Source: an uncultured Lachnospiraceae bacterium
GTDB lineage: Bacteria > Bacillota > Clostridia > Lachnospirales > Lachnospiraceae
DNA length: 13,018 nucleotides
Reading direction: 5' to 3'
Assembly: GCA_947631755.1 (NCBI GenBank)
Contig: CANRMO010000054.1
Location: 1-13,018 of the forward strand
The notes below the pieces were generated by a model. It worked only from the letters and a program-made list of their open reading frames with translations. It searched no databases and had not been told where the DNA came from. Made by a program: the position numbers and the translations under genes. Shown here in pieces: positions 1 through 6,773 of this stretch. Position 1 is the first letter of the stretch, and the number at the start of each line of letters is the position of its first letter.

Positions 1-68
1 AGAAAGTCCCGGACAAGTTTGCGCATGCGCTGCTCATCATCCACTACCAACACTGTACTATCGGCCAT
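1..68 (-). CDS. Response regulator, N-terminal end only (partial)
   Basis: The first 22 codons of a gene that runs off the left edge read MADSTVLVVDDEQRMRKLVR and then DF. This is the start of a CheY-like receiver domain: a hydrophobic beta-1 strand (TVLVVDD) followed by the acidic pair D10-D11 that binds Mg2+ near the phosphorylated aspartate. The phospho-Asp and output domain lie outside the window. Hence the subfamily (OmpR/PhoB type is most common with this opening) is inference. The start ATG shares one base with the TAA stop of the upstream membrane-protein gene (TAATG), which indicates translational coupling. A partner histidine kinase may follow further left but cannot be seen. Confidence 0.85.
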   Translation of the reverse strand, partial: MADSTVLVVDDEQRMRKLVRDF

Positions 69-691
69 TACGAACCGCTCCCTTCGCTCTTATCGTCTGC
101 CGTCCCCTGCTGTCCCCCCGCGGCAGCCTCCTGTTTCTCAAGATCCTGCTCCCTCTGCTCCAGCTCACTCTCCCACTCCGTATATTTATCCAGCAGCTCT
201 TCTTCCATATTAGCCTTATAATTTGTAAAATATGTGAAAATTGAATATTCAAATTTAAAATTTATAAAAACAAATCCTATGATGAGGACGACCAGCGCCA
301 CAATCGCTATTTTAATCTTTTTGTTCAGGAGCACCTGGCCCTCATACATTTTCTTATACCGCTCTTCATAAAAAGAGAGTCCGGATCTCTTTTGTTCTCC
401 CTCTTCCTCTTCGTGGTAATCCGCGGGGAGCGGGATCTCCGGCAGAATCTCGGTGTCGGCAATATCACTTGTCACAATGACATTCCGCAGCTCCTCCAGG
501 AAATGATATCCAATAACCGTTGTAAACATCTTCTCCGAGACCAGCTTATTATAGAGTTTCAGCGCCGTCTTTGCGTTGCCTACATCCGCTTTGCTCCGTA
601 TCTGCTGAATCGCCTCATCCTCTGCCCTGGCTTTCTCATAGGCGACACGCCCCTCAAAGACATAGTTGTCCAGTTTTTCCCTGCTCTCCAT
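68..691 (-). CDS. Conserved-looking single-pass membrane protein of unknown function
   Basis: I do not recognise the family. The 207-residue protein has no N-terminal signal peptide. Residues 1-75 are charged and probably helical (alanine/lysine/glutamate rich). Residues 92-102 are an acidic patch (HEEEEGEQKR). One strong hydrophobic helix lies at about 126-144 (IKIAIVALVVLIIGFVFINF). Residues 161-190 are a Glu/Lys/Gln-rich probable coiled coil, and the tail is Gly/Ser rich. With lysines before the helix, the N-terminal domain is probably cytoplasmic and the coiled coil outside. The start ATG has a GAGGGGG ribosome site 8-9 bases upstream. It lies 24 bases after a trigger-factor-like lipoprotein gene and overlaps the next response regulator gene by one base, so the three are probably one transcript. 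A role linking the envelope to the regulator is a guess from context. Confidence 0.75.
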   Translation of the reverse strand: MESREKLDNYVFEGRVAYEKARAEDEAIQQIRSKADVGNAKTALKLYNKLVSEKMFTTVIGYHFLEELRNVIVTSDIADTEILPEIPLPADYHEEEEGEQKRSGLSFYEERYKKMYEGQVLLNKKIKIAIVALVVLIIGFVFINFKFEYSIFTYFTNYKANMEEELLDKYTEWESELEQREQDLEKQEAAAGGQQGTADDKSEGSGS

Positions 692-715
692 ATCCGTTTC
701 CCCCTCTATGGTCTC

Positions 716-1444
716 TCACTTCTCTATATCCGCCTGCCCACCGACATAATCTTTCACCACAGCAATGATCATATCGTCTTTTGGGCGGGCAGAATAATCA
801 CTCCGGTATGCCTCTGTCAATTTTTCTAAATCCTCTTCCTTTTTGTACTCTTCATCCTCTGCCATCGTTATCTTTAAATACTTTTTGTACACATCGTCTG
901 TGAGCTCCAGACTTTCCCTGGCAGCAATCGTTTTGGCGACCATCCGCTCCTTTACCTGATACTGCGCCACCTCGTGAAGCGTCTCTTCGTCCATTCCGAA
1001 CTCGGCAAGGAGATCCTCATATGTGCTCCCCAGCAGATCCGCCATATCTTTATATCGGACCACCTGATCATCAAATTCTTCTTTCACAAGCTCCTCCGGA
1101 TATTCCGATACCTCACAATTTTCAATCACAATCTCCCAGGCCTGCTCGGCAGCCATCTCTTCTTTTGTATAATCTTTATCCTTTAAATCTTCCGCGGACA
1201 ATGGGATTTTTTTGTACTTCCCAAGCGCGACCAGCTTCTCTTTTTCATAATCGACAACCTCGCCGTCAGCCGCGGGATTTTCCAGCTCGCCAGACACCGC
1301 CTGTGCCGCCGCGGGAGTAGCGCTCCCCTCTTTCTTCTTTTCTTGCGGCTCTGCGCTCTTTCCGGCACACCCTGCCAGCAGCGCAGCACAGGCCAGAAAC
1401 AGCAGACCGGCCCCAAAAATTCTGTTTTTATATACTTTCACCAT
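716..1444 (-). CDS. Lipoprotein with trigger-factor C-terminal-like (foldase) domain
   Basis: Likely an extracytoplasmic lipid-anchored chaperone. The chosen ATG gives 242 residues and has GGAAAGGGA just upstream. A longer in-frame reading from TTG at 1474 would put that ribosome site inside the gene, so it is rejected. Residues 1-25 are a type II signal peptide (basic start, hydrophobic core) ending in the lipobox LAGC with the lipidated cysteine at C26. An Ala/Glu/Lys-rich linker follows to about residue 75. From about 95 to 210 the sequence resembles the trigger factor C-terminal arm: YPEELVKEEFD, then a helix, then GMDEETLHEVAQYQVKERMV. No FKBP-type or parvulin PPIase domain is visible, so this is a chaperone-like module without a recognisable isomerase. 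It is the first gene of a cassette with the membrane protein and response regulator; leuD ends 72 bases upstream. Confidence 0.75.
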   Translation of the reverse strand: MVKVYKNRIFGAGLLFLACAALLAGCAGKSAEPQEKKKEGSATPAAAQAVSGELENPAADGEVVDYEKEKLVALGKYKKIPLSAEDLKDKDYTKEEMAAEQAWEIVIENCEVSEYPEELVKEEFDDQVVRYKDMADLLGSTYEDLLAEFGMDEETLHEVAQYQVKERMVAKTIAARESLELTDDVYKKYLKITMAEDEEYKKEEDLEKLTEAYRSDYSARPKDDMIIAVVKDYVGGQADIEK

Positions 1445-1468
1445 AAATATAGTTCCCTTTCCATAAAT

Positions 1469-1491
1469 AGCCAAGGCGGTATACCTTGGCT
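1469..1491 (-). other. Intergenic hairpin between leuD and the lipoprotein gene
   Basis: A perfect 8-bp inverted repeat, AGCCAAGG and CCTTGGCT, flanks a 7-base loop (1477-1483). It lies 25 bases after the leuD stop and directly before the lipoprotein ribosome site. In transcript sense it is followed by ATTTATGG rather than a run of T, so it is a poor intrinsic terminator. It may be a weak terminator, an RNA stability or processing element, or an operator. It is the only structured element separating the leu pair from the next cassette. Confidence 0.4.
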
Positions 1492-1516
1492 ACACTGTTC
1501 TACCAGCCAGGCACTG

Positions 1517-2008
1517 TCACTGCTCCTTTGCGTTGATATAATTCATCAACCCCTCTGCCCGGATGATGCGCTGCATAAATTCGGGAAATGCCTGACCCTG
1601 ATAAGTCTCATTTTTCGTTTTATTCGTAATGACTCCGCTGTCAAAATCAATCTCCACTTCGTCTCCCGCCTCGATCTGCCTCGCGGCCTCCCTGCACTCG
1701 ATAATGGGAAGCCCGATATTGATCGCATTGCGGTAAAAAATCCGGGCAAATGTCTCCGCGATTACACAGCCAACGCCCGACGCCTTTATAGCGATAGGCG
1801 CGTGCTCCCTTGAAGAACCGCAGCCAAAATTTTTCTCAGCCACAATAATATCGCCTTTCTCCACAGCGCCCACAAAACCTTTATCAATATCTTCCATACA
1901 ATGTGTCGCCAGCTCTGCCGGATCTGAAGAATTCAGATAGCGCGCCGGTATAATCACATCTGTGTCCACATTATCTCCATATTTAAATACTTTTCCGGAT
2001 GCTTTCAT
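1517..2008 (-). CDS. leuD: 3-isopropylmalate dehydratase small subunit
   Basis: Small (swivel-domain) subunit of isopropylmalate isomerase, which with LeuC converts 2-isopropylmalate to 3-isopropylmalate in leucine synthesis in the cytoplasm. The 163 residues match the short bacterial/archaeal LeuD type (about 160-170) rather than the 200-residue enterobacterial form. Family motifs are present: GDNVDTDVIIPARY at 11-24, the substrate-specificity segment NFGCGSSREHAPIA at 60-73, and ARIFYRNAINIGLP at 88-101. The start ATG is the only in-frame choice, because an in-frame TGA lies three codons upstream. It follows leuC by 25 bases, so the two subunits are made from one message. No gene for LeuA or LeuB is seen next to it. 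Confidence 0.97.
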   Translation of the reverse strand: MKASGKVFKYGDNVDTDVIIPARYLNSSDPAELATHCMEDIDKGFVGAVEKGDIIVAEKNFGCGSSREHAPIAIKASGVGCVIAETFARIFYRNAINIGLPIIECREAARQIEAGDEVEIDFDSGVITNKTKNETYQGQAFPEFMQRIIRAEGLMNYINAKEQ

Positions 2009-2012
2009 AATT

Positions 2013-2027
2013 GATCACCATACCTCC
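2013..2027 (-). promoter_or_regulatory. Split ribosome binding site of leuD
   Basis: The leuD start has two partial matches to the 16S 3' end. GGAGG (2023-2027) is 14 bases from the ATG, which is too far. GGTGATC (2013-2019) is only 4 bases away and pairs with the GATCACC part of the anti-Shine-Dalgarno tail. Together they look like the full AGGAGGTGATC site with a short insertion. The ATG that falls between them (2021) is out of frame with leuD. Confidence 0.5.
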
Positions 2028-2033
2028 ATTTCT

Positions 2034-3302
2034 TTACATATCAGACAGATCCGCCGGCTCAGAAATTTTCCCGGTGACTGCGCTTGCCGCCGCCACCGCA
2101 GGGCTTGCCAGATAGATCTCCGAGTCCACATGGCCCATGCGCCCCACAAAATTCCGGTTTGTGGTGGACACGGCTCTCTCCCCCGCCGCCAGGATACCCA
2201 TATGGCCGCCGAGGCACGGGCCGCAGGTCGGTGTGCTGACGATCGCACCGGCCCGGATAAATGTCTGTGTCAGCCCCTCTTCAATAGCCTGGAGATAAAT
2301 ATCCTGTGTCGCCGGTATCACGATACAGCGGACACCTTTTTTCACTTTCCGTCCCTTAAGCACTTTTGCCGCCGTGCGCAGATCTTCAATGCGCCCATTC
2401 GTGCAGGAGCCGATCACAACCTGGTCAATCTCCACATCCCCCGCCTCTCTCACGGTCTTTGTGTTCTCCGGCAGATGCGGAAAAGCCACTGTGGGTTCAA
2501 GAGCTCCGAGGTCAATCGTGATCGTCTCATCATACTCTGCATCCTCATCCGCCGCGTAAATGGTATATTCTTTCTTTGAGTGCTCTTCCATATAAGCGAT
2601 CGTCTTATCATCCACAGGGAAAATCCCATTTTTTGCCCCCGCCTCAATGGCCATATTGGCAATCGTAAAACGGTCATCCATGGACAGATCCGCCACACCG
2701 TCCCCGGTGAACTCAAGAGAGCGGTACAATGCGCCGTCCACGCCAATCTTCCCAATCAGATGCAGGATCACATCCTTTCCGCTGACCCACGGATTCAGTT
2801 TGCCGGTCAGCACGACCCGGATGGCCGAAGGCACTTTAAACCACGCCTTTCCAGTGATCATCCCGGCTCCCATATCCGTACTCCCGACACCGGTGGAAAA
2901 TGCCCCCAGCGCACCGTAGGTACAGGTGTGGGAATCCGCGCCGATACAGGTCTCCCCCGCAACGATCAGTCCCTTTTCCGGGAGAAGGGCGTGCTCAATT
3001 CCCATCTCGCCCACCTCGAAATAATTTGTGATCCCCTGGGCCTTTGCATAATCGCGGACACATTTGCAGTGTTCCGCCGATTTTATATCTTTATTCGGGG
3101 CAAAGTGATCCGGGACAAGGGCAATCTTGTCCTTGTCAAACACGGTCTTCTTATTTAATTTCTCCACTTCATGGATCGCGACCGGCCCGGTTATATCATT
3201 AGCCAGAACCAGGTCAAGATCCGCCTCAATCAGCTGCCCCGCCACAACAGAGTCAAGTCCCGCGTGGGCCGCCAGAATTTTCTGGGTCATTGTCATTCCC
3301 AT
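2034..3302 (-). CDS. leuC: 3-isopropylmalate dehydratase large subunit
   Basis: Large, [4Fe-4S]-bearing subunit of isopropylmalate isomerase, an aconitase-superfamily enzyme of leucine synthesis. The 422 residues fit the shorter clostridial/archaeal LeuC group (about 415-425), which pairs with a short LeuD as found here. Visible family features are GADSHTCTYGALGAF at 121-135 and the three cluster cysteines: C300 in IGSCTNGR, and C360 and C363 in PTCGPCLGGHMG. The start ATG has GGAGGGG five bases upstream; the alternative ATG at codon 3 or 5 has no better site. It is first in a leuC-leuD pair with its own promoter inside the upstream dut terminator. The oxygen-labile cluster suits a strict anaerobe. 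Confidence 0.97.
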   Translation of the reverse strand: MGMTMTQKILAAHAGLDSVVAGQLIEADLDLVLANDITGPVAIHEVEKLNKKTVFDKDKIALVPDHFAPNKDIKSAEHCKCVRDYAKAQGITNYFEVGEMGIEHALLPEKGLIVAGETCIGADSHTCTYGALGAFSTGVGSTDMGAGMITGKAWFKVPSAIRVVLTGKLNPWVSGKDVILHLIGKIGVDGALYRSLEFTGDGVADLSMDDRFTIANMAIEAGAKNGIFPVDDKTIAYMEEHSKKEYTIYAADEDAEYDETITIDLGALEPTVAFPHLPENTKTVREAGDVEIDQVVIGSCTNGRIEDLRTAAKVLKGRKVKKGVRCIVIPATQDIYLQAIEEGLTQTFIRAGAIVSTPTCGPCLGGHMGILAAGERAVSTTNRNFVGRMGHVDSEIYLASPAVAAASAVTGKISEPADLSDM

Positions 3303-3335
3303 CGTATCCCCTCCAATTTAAAAAGTCTCTGTACA

Positions 3336-3364
3336 ATGATAACAAAAAAAGGGGATTTTGTAAA
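3336..3364 (-). promoter_or_regulatory. Putative promoter of leuCD, nested in the dut terminator
   Basis: TTTACA (3359-3364) and TATCAT (3336-3341) are separated by exactly 17 bases. Each matches the sigma-A consensus at five of six positions. Transcription would begin near 3329, leaving a leader of about 26 bases before the leuC ATG and a GGAGGGG site. The -35 box spans the loop and one arm of the dut terminator hairpin. No T-box or leader-peptide attenuator can fit downstream. Confidence 0.6.
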
Positions 3365-3369
3365 TCCCC
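3344..3369 (-). terminator. Intrinsic terminator of the nrdD-nrdG-dut unit
   Basis: In transcript sense a perfect 8-bp stem, GGGGATTT and AAATCCCC, has a 3-base loop and is followed at once by seven T residues. It lies 17 bases past the dut stop codon. This is a textbook Rho-independent terminator and marks the end of the nucleotide-metabolism operon. Confidence 0.92.
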
Positions 3370-3385
3370 CTCTTCGCCAGGCAGA

Positions 3386-3829
3386 TCAGCTCCCTGTAGA
3401 ACCGAACCCGCCCGCTCCCCTGACTGTCTCCTCCAGTTCAGCGGTCTCCTCATACTGCGCATAGAGATAGGGTGCTATGACCATCTGGGCCACCCGCTCC
3501 CCGTCCTCGATCTCTATGGCTTCCTTAGAATGATTATGCAGGGCCACCATGATCTCCCCCCGGTAATCCGAATCGATAACGCCCACTTTATTGGCGGGCG
3601 CCAGTCCCTTTTTACAGGCAAGGCCGCTCCTGGCATATACAAGTCCCACTAACCCGGCCGGTATCTCCATGGCGATGCCGGTATGGATAAAAGCCGTATC
3701 CCCCGGTCCGATCACCACTGGTTCATCCATACAGGCGTACAGATCCGCACCCGCGGCAAACTCCGTGCCATATTGAGGCGCCCTCGCCCTGTCATCTAAT
3801 TTCTTAAAATGCAGCTTTACTGAATCCAT
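3386..3829 (-). CDS. dut: dUTP diphosphatase (dUTPase)
   Basis: Homotrimeric dUTPase that hydrolyses dUTP to dUMP and pyrophosphate, keeping uracil out of DNA and feeding thymidylate synthesis. All five conserved motifs are present, in order, in the 147-residue form: AGADLYA (26-32), ARSGLA (66-71), GVIDSDYRGEI (83-93, with the catalytic Asp), ERVAQMV (111-117) and the C-terminal phosphate-closing arm RGAGGFGSTG (137-146). The start at 3829 has GAGG six bases upstream. An in-frame ATG four codons earlier (3841) is possible but has only a weak site and would overlap that GAGG. It follows nrdG by 54 bases and is closed by a strong terminator, so it is probably the last gene of the ribonucleotide reductase operon. 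That fits its job, since both act on the dNTP pool. Confidence 0.96.
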   Translation of the reverse strand: MDSVKLHFKKLDDRARAPQYGTEFAAGADLYACMDEPVVIGPGDTAFIHTGIAMEIPAGLVGLVYARSGLACKKGLAPANKVGVIDSDYRGEIMVALHNHSKEAIEIEDGERVAQMVIAPYLYAQYEETAELEETVRGAGGFGSTGS

Positions 3830-3883
3830 CTTTTTCCTCATTTCTCTGTCGCTCTCTTCTTTTTATCCCGCCGTGTCCTCAGA

Positions 3884-4411
3884 TCAGATCTCTCCCTCCC
3901 AGTGCACGACTTCACCTCTGTCCAGTGATTTTTTGACATCGATGATCCGCTGATTATCGGATCCCCGGAAATTCACTTTCAAATTTTTCTGATCCGCGAC
4001 AAACTCTCCGTCAACCAGAATATCAATATAGCTGAGCAGTTCTTTTGTGATTTCCGACTCCCTGCACATCCTGTCCACAATATCCCGGTCAAACAGATAT
4101 CCTGAATAACACCAGATGTTTTTTTCCGGGTAGGTCTCATGAACCCGGCGCAGCAGGGGCAGAAGCCCCTTCTGATTCTCCGGTTCCATCGGTTCTCCCC
4201 CCAGCAGCGACAACCCTGCCACATATCCCGGTCTCAGATATTCCAGAATCTTTTCTGTCTCATTCTCCGTAAAAGGCTTTCCGTAGTTAAAATCCCATGC
4301 CTCTTTATTAAAGCAGTCTTTGCAGTGATGCGTGCAGCCGCTCACAAACAGTGACACCCGGACGCCAACGCCATTGGCCACATCGTACTGTTTGATATCT
4401 GCATAATTCAT
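3884..4411 (-). CDS. nrdG: Anaerobic ribonucleoside-triphosphate reductase activating protein
   Basis: Radical SAM activase that uses S-adenosylmethionine and a [4Fe-4S] cluster to make the glycyl radical on NrdD. The 175-residue form starts MNYADIKQYD, typical of NrdG. The cluster motif is C26-X3-C30-X2-C33 (GCTHHCKDCFN), as in other NrdG/PflA-type activases. The SAM-binding GGEP is at 71-74, and the C-terminal RGSDNQRIIDV is at 149-159, as in the family. The ATG at 4411 has GGGG seven bases upstream. A second in-frame ATG 18 bases earlier (4429) cannot be excluded. It is immediately downstream of nrdD, with a small GC-rich hairpin between them. Confidence 0.95.
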   Translation of the reverse strand: MNYADIKQYDVANGVGVRVSLFVSGCTHHCKDCFNKEAWDFNYGKPFTENETEKILEYLRPGYVAGLSLLGGEPMEPENQKGLLPLLRRVHETYPEKNIWCYSGYLFDRDIVDRMCRESEITKELLSYIDILVDGEFVADQKNLKVNFRGSDNQRIIDVKKSLDRGEVVHWEGEI

Positions 4412-4444
4412 ATCAATCCCCATTTCCATTTCCTTGTCCTAATC

Positions 4445-4459
4445 CAGCCCGCGGGGCTG
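4445..4459 (-). other. GC-rich hairpin between nrdD and nrdG
   Basis: CAGCCC and GGGCTG form a perfect 6-bp stem around a 3-base CGC loop within the 57-base nrdD-nrdG gap. It is followed by GGATTAGG rather than a T run, so it is not an intrinsic terminator. It may set the relative amounts of reductase and activase by RNA processing or stabilisation; this is inference. Confidence 0.35.
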
Positions 4460-4468
4460 CGCACAAAA

Positions 4469-6595
4469 TCACAGATGAAGAACCCGGGAATTGATCTCTT
4501 TTGTCTTTCCCACATTCCAGAAATTCTCACCCAGATAACCGCAGGTTCTTCTCGTCACATTCATTTTATCGTGATCTTTGTTCCCGCAGTTCGGGCACTC
4601 CCACTGCAGCTCATCGTTCACAATGATCTCCCCGTCAAACCCGCACTCATGGCAGTAATCCGACTTTGTATTGAACTCTGCGTACTGGATATTATCATAA
4701 ATATACTTGACTACCTCTTCAAGCGCCGGCAGATTGTGCTGCATATTCGGAATCTCCACGTAGGAGATCGCCCCGCCGCTGGAGATCACCTGGAACTGCG
4801 CCTCAAAGTCGAACTTACTGAAAGCGTCGATCTTCTCCCGCACATCCACATGGTAGGAATTTGTGTAGTACCCCTTATCCGTCACATCCTCAATGGAGCC
4901 AAAACGCTTTTTATCGATCTCCGCAAAGCGATAGCAGAGACTCTCTGCCGGAGTGCCATACAGACTGAAATGGATCCCCGTCTCCTCTTTCCATGTGTCT
5001 GCTGCCGAGCGCAGGCGTTTCATAAGAGCCAGTGCAAAAGCCTTTCCTTTCTCTGTCGTGTGGCTCTCTCCCGTCATCAGCTTTGTCACCTCATACAGAC
5101 CGATATAGCCGAGGGAGATCGTCGAATATCCGCCGTGCAGCAGTTTGTCAATTTTTTCTCCCTTAGCCAGACGGGCGATCGCGCCATACTGCCAGTGGAT
5201 CGGGCTGACATCACTGGTCACGCCCTCAAGCGCCCGGTGGCGGCACATCAGCGCCTCAAAGCAGAGGGAGAGCCTCTCCTCCAGAATCTGCCAGAAATTT
5301 TCCATATTCCCCTCTGCCACAATACCGATCTGAGGCAGGTTCAGGCTGACAACCCCCTGATTGAAACGTCCCTCAAATTTATAATTACCGTCCTCATCTT
5401 TCCACGGTGTGAGAAAACTGCGGCAGCCCATGCAGCTGTATACATTTCCCTCATAATTCTCACGCATCTTTTTTGCGGAGATATAATCCGGATACATCCT
5501 CTTGGCGGAGCACTGTACTGCCAGTTTGGTAATATAGTCATACTCACCGCCCTTTAAGGCATTGTGCTCATCCAGAACATAAACGAGCTTCGGGAAAGCA
5601 GGAGTCACATAGACTCCCTTTTCATTTTTGATGCCCTCAAGCCTCTGCCGGAGTATCTCCTCAATGATCATCGCATTCTCTTTTATATACTCATCGTTTT
5701 TATCCAGATTCAAAAACAGGGTCACGAAAGGTGACTGTCCGTTAGTCGTCATCAGCGTATTGATCTGGTACTGGATCGTCTGTACACCGGAGCGGAGCTC
5801 GTCCTGCACGCGGTCCCTCACAAAATCCTCGATCGCCTCTGCGTCCATGCGGTCACCGTATTTCTCCATATAGTGGGAGCGGTATTTGTCTGCACTCTTG
5901 CGCAGGTACTTCCCGAGATGCCTTGTGTCCACAGACTGCCCGCCGTACTGGCTGCTGGCCACGGCCGAAATAATCTGTGTCACAACCGTACAGGCAACCT
6001 GGAAACTTTTCGGGCTCTCAATCAGTTTTCCGTTCATCACCGTTCCATTGTCCAGCATATCCCCGATATTAATCAGACAGCAGTTAAAAATGGGCTGGAC
6101 GAAATAATCCATATCGTGAAAATGGAGTACGCCCTCCTCGTGAGCCCGGGTAATCTTGTCCGGCAGCAGTAGGCGCTTTGTCAGATCTTTCGAGACCTCG
6201 CCCGCGATCAGGTCCCGCTGTGTGCTGGCAACATAGGCATTTTTATTGGAATTTTCTTCCATGACATCCTTATTGCTGTTCTGGATCAGGCTCATAATAG
6301 AATCATCCGTCGTATTTGCTTTCCTCACCAGATCCCTTGTATAGCGGTAAATAATATATTTCTTGGAGAGAATAAATTTCCCCGCCGCCATCAGTTTCTG
6401 CTCAATGATATCCTGGATATCCTCAACCTGCATCGTCTCACAGCCCGAATTTTCTATCCCCGCTATAATGCCGTTAATCAGATCATCCGACGCTTTTTCA
6501 TAAGGCTCTACCTCCGCGTTAGCCTTTCGGATCGCAATCAATATCTTGTTCCTGTCATATTCTGCCATCCTGCCATCTCTCTTAATAACCCTCAC
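4469..6595 (-). CDS. nrdD: Anaerobic (class III) ribonucleoside-triphosphate reductase
   Basis: Glycyl-radical enzyme that reduces ribonucleoside triphosphates to deoxy forms under anoxia. In 708 residues, an N-terminal ATP-cone (about 1-95, opening RVIKRDGRMAEYDRNKI) gives allosteric control. The catalytic barrel carries the cysteine pair in YSCMGCRSFL (C388 and C391). Near the end a zinc ribbon holds C648, C651, C667 and C670. The glycyl radical site is G686 in RRTCGYLGENFW. The start is GTG: AAAGGAG lies about 10 bases upstream and the first codons align with the ATP-cone. The next in-frame ATG (codon 10) would cut into that domain. It heads the nrdD-nrdG-dut unit, with its own extended -10 promoter and NrdR-box-like sites upstream. 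Confidence 0.97.
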   Translation of the reverse strand: MRVIKRDGRMAEYDRNKILIAIRKANAEVEPYEKASDDLINGIIAGIENSGCETMQVEDIQDIIEQKLMAAGKFILSKKYIIYRYTRDLVRKANTTDDSIMSLIQNSNKDVMEENSNKNAYVASTQRDLIAGEVSKDLTKRLLLPDKITRAHEEGVLHFHDMDYFVQPIFNCCLINIGDMLDNGTVMNGKLIESPKSFQVACTVVTQIISAVASSQYGGQSVDTRHLGKYLRKSADKYRSHYMEKYGDRMDAEAIEDFVRDRVQDELRSGVQTIQYQINTLMTTNGQSPFVTLFLNLDKNDEYIKENAMIIEEILRQRLEGIKNEKGVYVTPAFPKLVYVLDEHNALKGGEYDYITKLAVQCSAKRMYPDYISAKKMRENYEGNVYSCMGCRSFLTPWKDEDGNYKFEGRFNQGVVSLNLPQIGIVAEGNMENFWQILEERLSLCFEALMCRHRALEGVTSDVSPIHWQYGAIARLAKGEKIDKLLHGGYSTISLGYIGLYEVTKLMTGESHTTEKGKAFALALMKRLRSAADTWKEETGIHFSLYGTPAESLCYRFAEIDKKRFGSIEDVTDKGYYTNSYHVDVREKIDAFSKFDFEAQFQVISSGGAISYVEIPNMQHNLPALEEVVKYIYDNIQYAEFNTKSDYCHECGFDGEIIVNDELQWECPNCGNKDHDKMNVTRRTCGYLGENFWNVGKTKEINSRVLHL

Positions 6596-6653
6596 TCTCG
6601 TGCAACTCCTTTCTCAACAATAAACATATCCAGCTTTTTCAACTGTGCGTTTT

Positions 6654-6682
6654 ATTATAGCACGTTGCCACACGCATGTCCA
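6654..6682 (-). promoter_or_regulatory. Promoter of nrdD
   Basis: TGGACA (6677-6682) and a perfect TATAAT (6654-6659) are 17 bases apart. A TG dinucleotide one base before the -10 (TGCTATAAT) makes it an extended -10 promoter. The expected start near 6647 gives a leader of about 50 bases before the GTG. The -35 overlaps the promoter-proximal NrdR-box-like site by three bases. Confidence 0.8.
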
Positions 6683-6695
6683 CTACATATTGTAA
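6680..6695. promoter_or_regulatory. Candidate NrdR box, promoter-proximal
   Basis: CCACTACATATTGTAA matches the NrdR box, approximately ACACAATATATTGTGT, at 11 of 16 positions including the ATATTGT core. It overlaps the upstream edge of the nrdD -35 box. Weaker than its partner at 6721-6736, it is credible mainly because of the pairing and the downstream gene. Confidence 0.5.
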
Positions 6696-6720
6696 TTTAT
6701 TTTACTTTTTGTTTTCTCTG

Positions 6721-6736
6721 GCACAATATCCTGTGT
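6721..6736. promoter_or_regulatory. Candidate NrdR box, distal
   Basis: GCACAATATCCTGTGT matches ACACAATATATTGTGT at 13 of 16 positions, with intact CACAATAT and TGTGT arms. It lies 41 bp (start to start) from the proximal box, about four helical turns, so both would be on the same face of DNA. NrdR, an ATP-cone repressor of ribonucleotide reductase genes, is known to use paired boxes at whole-turn spacing. Confidence 0.65.
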
Positions 6737-6773
6737 TTTTACTATGTCTGTAGAAAGGCGTCCCAAATGACAT

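Noticed and set aside
1445..1474. TTG start for the lipoprotein
   Set aside because: It would put ten residues before a normal lipoprotein signal peptide and bury the GGAAAGGGA ribosome site in the coding region.
3303..3385. Leucine attenuator or T-box before leuC
   Set aside because: The only hairpin is the dut terminator, which lies upstream of the expected leuC start. No leucine-rich leader peptide is present.
4475..5557. Long plus-strand open frame (360 codons) opposite nrdD
   Set aside because: It is the mirror of a fully conserved reductase. The translation is rich in His, Leu, Ile and Arg with no domain, as expected from the antisense of GC-biased codons.
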